In this document: piece after piece, positions 32,618 to 40,973 of the stretch
How the letters are laid out: every line of letters begins with the position of its first letter
How positions within the stretch are numbered: position 1 is the stretch's first letter
Origin: Pseudomonadota bacterium
GTDB lineage: Bacteria > Verrucomicrobiota > Verrucomicrobiia > Limisphaerales > SXTU01
Assembly (NCBI GenBank): GCA_009924135.1
Contig: RFSE01000031.1
Location: 1 to 43,694 of the forward strand
Reading direction: 5' to 3'
Length of the DNA stretch: 43,694 nucleotides
Notes under the pieces: generated by a model
The model's input: only the letters and a program-made list of their open reading frames with translations
What the model was told of the DNA's origin: nothing
Database searches by the model: none
Program-made: the position numbers and the translations under genes

Positions 32618-33349
32618 CTACTTCATGACTGCCAGCATTTCCTTCACCGCCTTGGCGAGGCCGACGGTGATGCTCCGGCTGATGATGCTGTGACCGATGT
32701 TAAGCTCGACCAGATGAGGTACGACCGCCAGCAACGGCGGCACATTGGCCACGGTAAGCCCGTGGCCCGCGTTGACTTGGAGGCCCAGTTCGTGCGCCTG
32801 CGCGGCAGCGGCGGCGAGGCGTTTCAGCTCGGCCTTGCGCTCACGCGCCTTGCCGAAGCATTCAGCGTAAGCCCCCGTGTGCAGCTCGATAAACTGGCAG
32901 CCCACCATGGCGGCGGCAGTGACCTGGATCGGGTCAGGCGCGATGAACAGGCTCACCTCGATGCCCGCGTCATTCATCCGCTGCCGGGTCTTCTTCAAAG
33001 CCGCGAGGTTGCCTTCCACATCCAAACCGCCCTCAGTGGTGACTTCCTGGCGACGCTCCGGTACGAGGCAGACGATCTCCGGTTTCAACTTCAGGGCAAT
33101 CCGGACAATCTCCTCGGAGTTGGCCATCTCCAGATTCAACCGGGTGGCAATTTTCTTCCGCAACGCGATCACGTCGCGGTCCTGGATATGCCGCCGGTCC
33201 TCGCGCAAGTGCGCCGTGATCCCGTGCGCGCCCGCCGCTTCGCAGACCAGCGCCGCCGCGACCGGACAAGGTTCGCCCGTCAGTCGCCCGCGATACCGCG
33301 CCTCACGCACCGTGGCCACATGGTCAATATTGACACCGAGTTTCAACAT
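32618..33349 (-). CDS. pdxJ: Pyridoxine 5'-phosphate synthase
   Basis: 243 residues. PdxJ condenses 3-amino-2-oxopropyl phosphate and deoxyxylulose 5-phosphate to pyridoxine 5'-phosphate. TIM-barrel motifs: '[14 protein letters not shown]' at the N-terminus, '[12 protein letters not shown]', '[10 protein letters not shown]', '[16 protein letters not shown]', 'ELHTGAYAE' and '[12 protein letters not shown]'. These include the conserved histidine and glutamate residues of the active site. Complete and of normal length. The toxin-antitoxin remnant follows downstream on the same strand. Confidence 0.95.
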   Translation of the reverse strand: MLKLGVNIDHVATVREARYRGRLTGEPCPVAAALVCEAAGAHGITAHLREDRRHIQDRDVIALRKKIATRLNLEMANSEEIVRIALKLKPEIVCLVPERRQEVTTEGGLDVEGNLAALKKTRQRMNDAGIEVSLFIAPDPIQVTAAAMVGCQFIELHTGAYAECFGKARERKAELKRLAAAAAQAHELGLQVNAGHGLTVANVPPLLAVVPHLVELNIGHSIISRSITVGLAKAVKEMLAVMK

Positions 33350-33430
33350 GGGAGGAAGTTAGCCGGAGAGTGGCGGGGGGAAAACGTAAAACATGAAGCG
33401 TGACGCTCCTGACTAATTACAGACCACCCC

Positions 33431-34862
33431 CTACTTGCCCGGCAGCTTCGGCGCTCCACCCGGCATCGCCGGCAAACCCGGCAGCATGTTCGTCGGGTAG
33501 GCGAAGGCGGGGAAGGCGGGGTTGTCCAGCCAGCGCGCCAGCAGCGTCAGTTCGATGGCCGTCAGTCCGAGGTCCGAGCGCCGCACGGCGTGCAACTCGG
33601 TCGGCGACACTGCGGTGGCTTCGGTGATGGTGTTGACCAGCTTGGGCGAAACAGACCGCAGCCAGCCATGGGCGGCCCCTGTAGCCGGGAAGGACGGCGT
33701 GGCCGCAAGCATCGCGGTGAGTTGGAAAATTGGCACCCACTGCGCCAGCTTTGCCTCGGTGATTTCCCAATCGTAATAGACCATGTTGGTGCGCGGCAAA
33801 AACTGATTGAGCAACTCGGCGGGCGGCGGGTTGGTGTTCGGCCCGCTCGGCACGATGCCAGCCATGCTGCCAAACAGCAGAAAATCATCACCCGCTTCCG
33901 GAGCCGGACGCACGAACGGCACGAGGATGGGCATCCCCACCCAGCCAATTTCGGTGCGATTCGTGGTGAACAGGATGCGCCCAAGTCCGCTCTTCACCAC
34001 GTTGGTGCCCCACGTATGCAACGCATGCGGCGCGGTGCGTACAACCGTATTGGTCGCTTCGGACATCGGCGCAGCCGCGAGCAGATTGTACGGCACGTCC
34101 GACCGGGCCCAGGTGAAGAGCTGGTTGGGCGAGGATTTCCACTCCAAGTCCTTGAACTCCGGCTGACGCCCCAGCCAGTCACCAAAGCCCTGCACCGCCG
34201 TGAAACTGATCAGCGGATCGCGCACGGAATTGGTCGGCAGTCGGAAGGGATCCAGCTTCCAGGGCACCCCGCTGGCAAACTTCAAAGTGGCCTCGCTGCG
34301 GAGGGTTTCTCCTTTCGCCGTGACGCTGACCGAGAGCTGCGGCCAGGCCACATTCGGGGGCAGATTCAAAGCGCCTTGCCAACGCGGCAGGTCCGCCACC
34401 AGATTCCGCCGCCTGCCATAGGTTCGTGTTCCACCGCGCCCGGCGCTCGGCGGTGAGAAACACCGTGAGCATCCAGGTCGCCGCATGGTCGTCGTGGGTT
34501 TCGAAGAGGAACTTGCTCGCCGCCAGGTCATCCAGCAGCGGACGCACCAGCGCACTGCGGTTCGTCCGCGCTGATCCGGAGCCAAAGAGCACGTCGGGCA
34601 ACACGAGCGCCAGCCGGTCATGCACCTGCTTGCGCGTGGCGACTGCCTCGGCGTTGTTAAGCAACGCGTTGAGTTTCGCGGTGTTCGTGTCGGTTGCGAG
34701 CTTGTCCAAACCGGCAAAATACAGGCGGAACACCGGCCCGGCGGAGACCGCATTGCCAGCGGGTGTGGCTGGTTTGGGAACGACCGCGCCCGGCGGCTTC
34801 TCGCCGCAGGCTACGAAGGCCGTGGAGCAACCCAGCAATAAGGAGAGAACGAATCGTCGCAT
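33431..34862 (-). pseudogene. Lipoprotein-like gene with a single-base frameshift
   Basis: The start frame from ATG 34862 gives a signal sequence MRRFVLSLLLGCSTAFVACGEKPP with lipobox-like cysteines, then a helical domain with 'FRLYFAGLDKLATDTNTAKL' and 'LLDDLAASKFLFETHDDHAATW'. At about 34405-34411 the reading must move past one extra G in a GGCGGCGG run. The other frame then continues 'NLVADLPRWQGALNLPPNVAW' to the stop at 33431, with 'WEITEAKLAQWVPIFQLTAM'. Repaired length is about 477 residues. No family was recognised. Whether the lesion is real or a consensus error cannot be decided here. Confidence 0.75.
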
Positions 34863-35032
34863 CGGTCGGTGTGAATTGCCAAAAGCCGCGCCCGGAAGCA
34901 AATGCAATCAACCGGCCAGGGCTAAGGAAAAACGCGCAGTGCTGCCGAATCTGGGACGCAGGGTCCACCCCAATTCAACGGACCGCTCAACGTGCGTGAT
35001 GGAAATCCCCGCCTGCGCTGCGCGTCGAGCGG

Positions 35033-35058
35033 TGAAGCGGCGGGAACGCCGCGCTCCG
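35033..35058. repeat. Single arm of the GCGGGAACGCCGCG repeat family
   Basis: GAAGCGGCGGGAACGCCGCG resembles the right arm of the palindrome at 254-326 (about 20 of 26 positions) and forms its own small hairpin. It ends just before the C-terminus of the 1659-residue gene. Confidence 0.5.
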
Positions 35059-35067
35059 CTGGCCGCG

Positions 35068-38000
35068 CTACCTCGCCCGGATGAAAGCCAGCAGGTCCGC
35101 CATGTCCTGGGGCTTCAGCGCCGCCTCCAAACCTTCCGGCATCAGCGAGAGCCCGGAGCCCAGCAATTGTTTCAGGTCGGTGCGGAGGATGGTCTCCTCG
35201 GAGCCGTCCGCGCCGCGCATTACGAGGTTGTTCGGCGTCTCGGCGGTGATGATGCCGGTGAACTCGCGGCCCGACTTCGTCTCAGCCGTGTAGGCGAGGT
35301 AACGCGTTTCCACGGCCGCGTTGGGGTCGAGGATCGCGGTGAGCAGCCAGTCGGTGTCGCGCGTGGTGACTTGCCCGAGGTCGGGGCCGATCTCGCGGCC
35401 CTCGCCCTTGAGCTTGTGACAGACGCCGCAATTCTTGGTGAACAGCTCGCGCCCGCGCGTCTCGTTGCCCGCGAGCGTGGCGACGATGGCGTAGTCCTTG
35501 ATGACCTTCGCGCGGTCGGTATTGGTGGCGGTAAAAAGTTTCGCGGCGCGATCGCGGAGTTCAACCTGCGTGTGGGTGGTGAGCTTCTGTCGCTGGACGG
35601 GACTGATTTGCGTGGGGACCACCTGCCCGCGCTCGATGGCAGCGAGGAGGGTATCAATCCAAGCTGGGCGCGAGAGCAGAGCGCCAACGACGGCCTCGCG
35701 GAGCGCAGGACTGTGCGCCTTCCAATCGGCGAGCAGGGCGGCGGCGGAATCGGAGCCGCCAAGCTTGGCCAGCTGCGCGACGGCGGCGGACTGGATTTCG
35801 GCGGGCTGCTGGGGCTTGAGGAGCATGGTGAGGGTGACGAGGTCTTCGGCGCGTCCACTCGGACCGCGACCGAGGAGGGTGATGGCTGATTGCCGGCTAC
35901 CGATTGCCGATTGGGAAGTAGCTAATGTGCGGGCTTCGGCAAACAGGCTGGCTTGCTTCTCGATTGAAGCTCGAAGCGCGGGTTCTGACTCGGCAGCGAA
36001 CTGGCTCAATGTCTTGCCTCGTTGCGAAAGGCCATCAAGGAGCGTGGCAATGACGCCTTGCTTCCACGCAGGTGGCGACGGTTGGTAACCTTTGTCGAAG
36101 TAGTCCAATACCGTGCGCAAGCCGCGCACGTCATTCTCGGCGAGTGTTTGTCGAACCACGGCTTCGGCAAGCCACTGCGGAGGAAGAGTGTGGGCGCTGT
36201 AGGTGGCTGCGCTGAAAGTCTCTCCAGCGCAGCCGGAGAGCGAACTGATGATGGCCGTTTGCAAGCGCGGGTCAGTGACGGCGGGCATGGCGAGCGAAGA
36301 AAGGGAGCCGGCTGCCATTCGCTTGCTCCAACCGCTCAGTTGCCCCGCGCTCAGAGCGAGCTGGAAGTAAACCCGAGCCGATAACTTCTCTCCGCGGTCT
36401 CGAAACGAAGTCAACCCTTCACCTTGGAGCGCAGCCTCCGTGAGTGTTGGGAGAATTGGTTCAAGAACCCGGAAGAGCTGTTCAAGAACGCCATCCTGCT
36501 TATCGCCGAACACGAAGCCGAGTGTCCCCGGTGCCAGCGCGTTCATGCCATCGAGGGTGCAGAGTGCTTGCATTCGCGCCTTCGGATTCATCGAGGATTT
36601 CACGAGTGTTTCCAATGGCTTCACTGCCTCCTTGTCTTTCCGCTCCACCAACAGGCGTTGTGCGGTGTCGCGTTGCCAACCGCTCGGGGAGTCGAGGGCG
36701 GCAACGAGCTGGGCAGTGTTCAGTTTGGCGAGGTTCGGAACTGGGCGGAGCGGTTGGTCCATCGGCACGACTCGCCAGATTCGCCCTTTGTCCGCGCCGG
36801 CGCGGATGTCGAGGCGGGCCTGGGTCTCGGGAGCGATCCACTCGGGGTGCTCCAGCACGAAACGGTAGAAGTCGGCGATGTAGAGCGCGCCGTCGGGGCC
36901 GGTCTTGAGCATCGTGGGGCGGAACCAGTTGTCGGTGCTGGCGAGGAATTCGCGGTCCTGCTCGTCGAGCGCGCGGTGGCTGGTGAAGCTCACGCCGTCG
37001 GGTTCGAGCACTTCGCGGTGGACGAGGTTGTGCACCGGCTCGCTGATGAAAACGCTCGTGGCGAAGGCCGGGCCGAAGAGGTCGTCGCGGTACGGCGTAG
37101 GCGAGCAGCCAGAGGTGACATGGCCGACGGCCTGCGGCTGGTTGAAGCGGATGGGCGGCACGCTGATGGGGTAGCAGCGCGTCGGGTCCGGATAGTTGGC
37201 CAGCATCTGCTTGCTGGATTTCACCGCCAGGTGCGGGTTGCGGCGGAGGTAACGGTCCGGCAGCCAGTAGTGCCAGAGCCAGGTGGGGTTGTTGTTGCCG
37301 AACCAGTTGCCCCAGTCGTCCCGCCGCCGGCCAAACTGCGTCTGGCCCTCGACGGCCTCGAACTCGCCAGTGTCCGGGCGGAAGCGGAAATCCCTGCCCG
37401 AGATGGAGGTGCCAGTGTTTGAGAGTGTGAGGGTGTGAGCGTGGGCGGCTCGTTCACTCTCAGACCCTGTCACACTCACACTCCTCACCGTCCCTCCGCT
37501 GTCGCCGTTGGCACCGTAGATCCAGTTGTCCAGGCCCAGTTCAAACCCGTTGAGGCGGTGCTGCTGGTTGCCTTCGCGGAAGCCGGTGAAGAGGACCTTC
37601 ACCACGTCGGTCTTGCCGTCGCCGTCGGTGTCTTCGGCGTAGAGGATGTTCGGGGCGGCGGCGATGAGGACGCCCTTGCGCCAGGGCATGACACCGGTGG
37701 GAAACGGAAGGTTGTCGAGAAAGACCGTGGCCTTGTCGTAGGTGCCGTCGCCATGGGTGGATTCGAGAAATTTTACGCGCCCACCGGCCTTGCCCTTGCC
37801 ATCCATGCCGAGCGGGTAGTCCGGCATTTCGACAACCCAGAGCTTGCCGTCTGCACCCCACTCGAAGGCAACGGGACTTTGCACCAACGGCTCGGCGGCG
37901 ACCAGCTCCACGCGGAAGCCGGGCTTGGCCTGGAAGCACGCCTGTGACTCGGCCGGAGACTTGGGCGGCGGCATGTCGAAGGCGATGAGTTCGGAGAAGG

Positions 38001-40047
38001 ACTTGTGCCAGACGTGATCCGGCAGGTGCGCGGTGTCCTCGTTCTGGACGAAGAGCTGGCCGTGATGGAACCACGCGCCGTTGTTGCGGTGGGGGCCGGT
38101 GCGGACGAAGGGCGGGATTTCCCGCGAAGCGGGAATTGGTGATGGGGAATGGGCAATCGGGGCTGACTTCGGAGCGCCGCTCTCCGAGCCGGCGCGTTCG
38201 GGTGACGGGTTGGTTCGCGCCGGGTCGGAGACCGGCGCTCCGCGCTGCTCGTGGAGAACCTTGTGGGACCAGCCGGCGGTCCAGCCGAGGCCGGGCTTCA
38301 CGTCCCTGGCCCAGAGGTAGATGGCGTACTCCTTTTCGTTCGACAGGATGAGGTCGTCGAAGCCGTCGCCGTTGAGGTCCACGAAACGGAGGCCGTTGTC
38401 CTCGCCACGCTCGTTGACGAGGGCGAGGCCGGGTGGCAGGGCGTAAGGGAGATTCTTCCAAACGCGCTCGGTGTCAGACCACGCGAAGATGTTGTTCTGT
38501 TTGTCGTTGCTGACGAGGAGTTCGCAGCGGCCATCGCGGTCGAAGTCGCGGAAGCGGACGCCCAAGTCACGGCGTTTCCAAGGGCCGTCAGCGGCGTAGA
38601 TGGTTAGCAATCCACCGAGTGTCAGCCCAGAGAGCAGTGATTTATCATTGGCCCACTTGCCGTCACTGAAATTCCACGATGTTGCTTGGTGGCGGTTGAG
38701 AGCGAATGCATATGCGTTTCCGTGGGGAAGCCACGGGGCGAACTTGACGCCAGCATCCCAGCGGTTGTCCAAGCCTTCGGTGAAAGTTGTGACCATGTCT
38801 GAAACAACTTCAGCCCAAGATTGTGACTCTCCGCGCCAGACACGCGTTTGCTGATTTTCGACCGGACCCATGACCACGTCCTGAATGCCGTCATTGTTCA
38901 GGTCCAGCAGGCGCACGCCCTGGTCCATTCCATTGCCAGCTCGCAGGGCATTTGATTTCAAAAAATTCCCATTCAACCGCTCCACCGCCTCTTTGAACGT
39001 CAGGAACTTCACCTTCTTCCCGTGCGTGCGCTCGGCGTGGTCGATGAACTGGATGATCTGGTCGCTCCGAATCCAGCCGTGCGGGTGGAAGACGAAGGTG
39101 AAGACACCTTGCGCCCGGACGACGGCGTCGAGTGCGAGTTGCCAGTCGGTGACGGTGGCGGCGTTGGTGGGGCCGTGGGCGTTGAAGGCCTCCCAGTCGC
39201 TTGGTACCATCACGGGGAATTCCCAGCAGGTGCGGTTGATAACGTAGGGATAGGGATAGTCCTCGATGTAGGTGGCGAAGTTGGCGAGGGGCTTTTTGGT
39301 CAGGGCGTTGGTCGTTGCTGGGAAGTATTTACGAAATGTCGAAGGGCGAATTTCGAATGGTGAATCCTTGGTTCGAGCCGCGTCCGGCGGGGAGACTCGA
39401 CGTTCGCCATTCGCCATTCGGAATTCATCCGTCAGGAGGCACATCACGGAGGAGTCGGCCTGGAGGAAGTTGCCGCCGGGCGAGGTGTGGTTGAAAATCT
39501 CGGCGTAAAATCGCGGGCTGGGCGAGTTCATCGAGTCGCAGCAGGGCATGCGGAAGGCAACAGGCTTGTTCCCCGGCACCTGGTTCAGCAGGTCCACGCC
39601 GCCGTGGTAGGTGTTCCAGGCATTGGTGAAATCACCCTTCTGCAACAGCGGGCACGGATGCGTGAGCCCGTGGACTTCGAGCGAAAGGCCTTCCTTGAGC
39701 CACTTCTGGAGCTGTGGGTCGGACGGCTCGATGGCGTTGGCGAAGATGCTCACAGGCGCGCGGCCATCCAGCTTCTTCAGGCGGTTCAGGATCGGGCGGA
39801 GAAAGGCCTCGTACTTCTGCGAGTCCCTCATGTCATCAACGGCCAGGATAACGACGGCCTCGACGCCCGGCTCGCCGACCCATTGCGGCGTGACGAGCTT
39901 GGGGAAGTCACGGTGCGGGTAAAACGGATTGTCCTCGTCGAGGTAGGCGAGGCGGTTGGCGTTGGTGGAGAACGGCGCGGCGTTGGCTCCCGGGCCACCG
40001 GCAATCGCAAACAGGAGAAAAGGGAGAACAAACCGCAGCGGGTGCAT
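35068..40047 (-). CDS. Giant fusion: deacetylase-like / FG-GAP / PVC propeller / HEAT / c-type heme protein
   Basis: 1659 residues with signal peptide (MHPLRFVLPFLLFAIAGGPGANA). Order: polysaccharide-deacetylase-like domain (about 55-360; 'VVILAVDDMRD', 'EVHGLTHPCPLL' with the HxxxH metal pair); FG-GAP-like calcium loops (about 380-560; 'DLNNDGIQDVV', 'DFDRDGRCELLV', 'DLNGDGFDDLIL'); TIGR02604-type propeller (about 705-1095; 'PGFRVELVAAEPLVQSP', 'DTDGDGKTD', 'ISGRDFRFRPDTGEFEA'); HEAT-like helices (about 1100-1490); TIGR02603-type heme domain (about 1535-1659) with one CxxCH, 'NCGVCHKLKGEGREIGPDLG'. Probably a periplasmic electron-transferring sugar oxidase with a carbohydrate-processing head (inference). 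At least three palindromic elements lie in its coding region and are in frame. Confidence 0.85.
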   Translation of the reverse strand: MHPLRFVLPFLLFAIAGGPGANAAPFSTNANRLAYLDEDNPFYPHRDFPKLVTPQWVGEPGVEAVVILAVDDMRDSQKYEAFLRPILNRLKKLDGRAPVSIFANAIEPSDPQLQKWLKEGLSLEVHGLTHPCPLLQKGDFTNAWNTYHGGVDLLNQVPGNKPVAFRMPCCDSMNSPSPRFYAEIFNHTSPGGNFLQADSSVMCLLTDEFRMANGERRVSPPDAARTKDSPFEIRPSTFRKYFPATTNALTKKPLANFATYIEDYPYPYVINRTCWEFPVMVPSDWEAFNAHGPTNAATVTDWQLALDAVVRAQGVFTFVFHPHGWIRSDQIIQFIDHAERTHGKKVKFLTFKEAVERLNGNFLKSNALRAGNGMDQGVRLLDLNNDGIQDVVMGPVENQQTRVWRGESQSWAEVVSDMVTTFTEGLDNRWDAGVKFAPWLPHGNAYAFALNRHQATSWNFSDGKWANDKSLLSGLTLGGLLTIYAADGPWKRRDLGVRFRDFDRDGRCELLVSNDKQNNIFAWSDTERVWKNLPYALPPGLALVNERGEDNGLRFVDLNGDGFDDLILSNEKEYAIYLWARDVKPGLGWTAGWSHKVLHEQRGAPVSDPARTNPSPERAGSESGAPKSAPIAHSPSPIPASREIPPFVRTGPHRNNGAWFHHGQLFVQNEDTAHLPDHVWHKSFSELIAFDMPPPKSPAESQACFQAKPGFRVELVAAEPLVQSPVAFEWGADGKLWVVEMPDYPLGMDGKGKAGGRVKFLESTHGDGTYDKATVFLDNLPFPTGVMPWRKGVLIAAAPNILYAEDTDGDGKTDVVKVLFTGFREGNQQHRLNGFELGLDNWIYGANGDSGGTVRSVSVTGSESERAAHAHTLTLSNTGTSISGRDFRFRPDTGEFEAVEGQTQFGRRRDDWGNWFGNNNPTWLWHYWLPDRYLRRNPHLAVKSSKQMLANYPDPTRCYPISVPPIRFNQPQAVGHVTSGCSPTPYRDDLFGPAFATSVFISEPVHNLVHREVLEPDGVSFTSHRALDEQDREFLASTDNWFRPTMLKTGPDGALYIADFYRFVLEHPEWIAPETQARLDIRAGADKGRIWRVVPMDQPLRPVPNLAKLNTAQLVAALDSPSGWQRDTAQRLLVERKDKEAVKPLETLVKSSMNPKARMQALCTLDGMNALAPGTLGFVFGDKQDGVLEQLFRVLEPILPTLTEAALQGEGLTSFRDRGEKLSARVYFQLALSAGQLSGWSKRMAAGSLSSLAMPAVTDPRLQTAIISSLSGCAGETFSAATYSAHTLPPQWLAEAVVRQTLAENDVRGLRTVLDYFDKGYQPSPPAWKQGVIATLLDGLSQRGKTLSQFAAESEPALRASIEKQASLFAEARTLATSQSAIGSRQSAITLLGRGPSGRAEDLVTLTMLLKPQQPAEIQSAAVAQLAKLGGSDSAAALLADWKAHSPALREAVVGALLSRPAWIDTLLAAIERGQVVPTQISPVQRQKLTTHTQVELRDRAAKLFTATNTDRAKVIKDYAIVATLAGNETRGRELFTKNCGVCHKLKGEGREIGPDLGQVTTRDTDWLLTAILDPNAAVETRYLAYTAETKSGREFTGIITAETPNNLVMRGADGSEETILRTDLKQLLGSGLSLMPEGLEAALKPQDMADLLAFIRAR
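35880..35925. repeat. Repeat arm inside the 1659-residue gene, in frame
   Basis: GATTGCCG-type tandem units at 35889-35920 encode 'SQSAIGSRQSAI' between HEAT-like helices (about residues 1374-1389). They look like one arm of a palindromic family; no clear opposing arm is seen. Confidence 0.5.
37408..37490. repeat. Imperfect palindrome inside the 1659-residue gene, in frame
   Basis: GAGTGTGAGGGTGTGAG on the left faces CACTCACACTCCTCAC on the right. In the host frame it encodes 'SVSVTGSESERAAHAHTLTL', which interrupts the conserved stretch between 'GDSGGTVR' and 'ISGRDFRFRPDTGEFE' (about residues 852-880). Confidence 0.7.
38171..38241. repeat. Complete GCGCCGGTCTCCGACCC-family palindrome inside the 1659-residue gene, in frame
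   Basis: Arms 38171-38196 and 38216-38241 are reverse complements at 24 of 26 positions. It is an inverted second copy of the intergenic element at 20711-20778 and encodes 'APVSDPARTNPSPERAGSES' in a linker between the FG-GAP part and the propeller. A further repeat-like arm (38133-38160) abuts it. Confidence 0.9.
39338..39430. repeat. Imperfect palindrome inside the 1659-residue gene, in frame
   Basis: GGCGAATTTCGAATGGTGAA (39345-39364) faces TTCGCCATTCGCCATTCGG (39403-39421). In frame it encodes 'FRMANGERRVSPPDAARTKD' followed by 'SPFEIRPSTF', inside the deacetylase-like domain (about residues 206-236). Confidence 0.75.
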
Positions 40048-40147
40048 GGTGGATGGACGATAACCAGGCCCAGTCGCTTCGCACGAGGGAATTTACCGGC
40101 TGCGAGACTATTGACGAACGGGCGCGCAGACGCTTTCCTCGCGCCCC

Positions 40148-40759
40148 ATGAATGTTGACCAGAACGACGTTAAAGACCTGATCGCCAGCATCAAAGCCGA
40201 GAAGCAGGCGCAAAAAGACAAGGAAGCCCGTGAGTCGTGGACCAAGTACGTCTCGCTCACGCTGGTGTGTCTTGCGGTGCTGACCGCCATCGCCACGCTC
40301 AAGGGCGGCGGTTTCACCACGCGCGTGCTCAAGAACCTGAACGAGGCGACCTTCCAGCAATCGCTCGCCTCGGATGAGTGGAGTCTTTATCAGGCCAAAT
40401 CCATCAAGCAGAAGCTCTACGAGTTCCAGCTCGACACCCAGGGCAATGCCACCGACCCCGCCGTGGAGGCGCGGTCAAAGAAGCTCAAGGAGAAGATCGC
40501 AGAGTACAAAACCGAGCAGGCAGATTCCTTCAAGAAGGCCAAGGAACACGAAAAGAAGCGCGACGACGCCCGCGTCGATGCGGACAAGATCGGCGCCCTG
40601 GGCCGGGACATGGGCATGGCGATCACCTTCTTCCAAGTCTCCGTGGCGTTAGGCGGTATCTGCCTCATCGTGAAGAAGAAGTGGCTCTGGTTCGCCTCGC
40701 TGGGGCTGGGGTCGTTCGCGGCGATCAAGATGTTCATCGTGTTGAACACGGTGATTTGA
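40148..40759 (+). CDS. DUF4337-like membrane protein
   Basis: 203 residues. A charged N-terminal helix precedes a membrane segment (about 34-52, 'YVSLTLVCLAVLTAIATL'). Then comes the DUF4337-like 'ASDEWSLYQAKSIKQ' and a lysine/glutamate coiled coil (about 110-150, 'SKKLKEKIAEYKTEQADSFKKA'). Two more membrane segments close the protein ('MAITFFQVSVALGGICLIV', 'LWFASLGLGSFAAIKMFIVL'). Function is unknown for the family. It is divergent from the giant heme protein, with 100 bp between. Confidence 0.8.
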   Translation: MNVDQNDVKDLIASIKAEKQAQKDKEARESWTKYVSLTLVCLAVLTAIATLKGGGFTTRVLKNLNEATFQQSLASDEWSLYQAKSIKQKLYEFQLDTQGNATDPAVEARSKKLKEKIAEYKTEQADSFKKAKEHEKKRDDARVDADKIGALGRDMGMAITFFQVSVALGGICLIVKKKWLWFASLGLGSFAAIKMFIVLNTVI

Positions 40760-40786
40760 GACTGGTTGCAGGAGGACGATACGCAC

Positions 40787-40953
40787 GTGGCGGCAGGCAT
40801 CCTGCCTGACGTGGAGGGCGCGCATCTTGCCGCCCGGATTGGCGTGCGGAGTTCTGCGGCGTGGTGTTCTCCGGGAGTGAACGGAAAGCTGCGCGTCTCC
40901 TTCCGCCGGGCTGGAAGCCACGGCTCTACGGCAGGCAGGATGCCTGCCGCCAC
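40787..40953. repeat. Palindromic element with 22-bp perfect arms
   Basis: Arm 40787-40808 (GTGGCGGCAGGCATCCTGCCTG) and arm 40932-40953 are exact reverse complements (22 of 22), separated by 123 bp. Each arm also has an inner hairpin, CAGGCATCCTGCCTG. It fills the gap between the convergent DUF4337-like gene and the following propeller gene. Confidence 0.85.
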
Positions 40954-40973
40954 AGGGTTGGCCGGCGCCCCGG

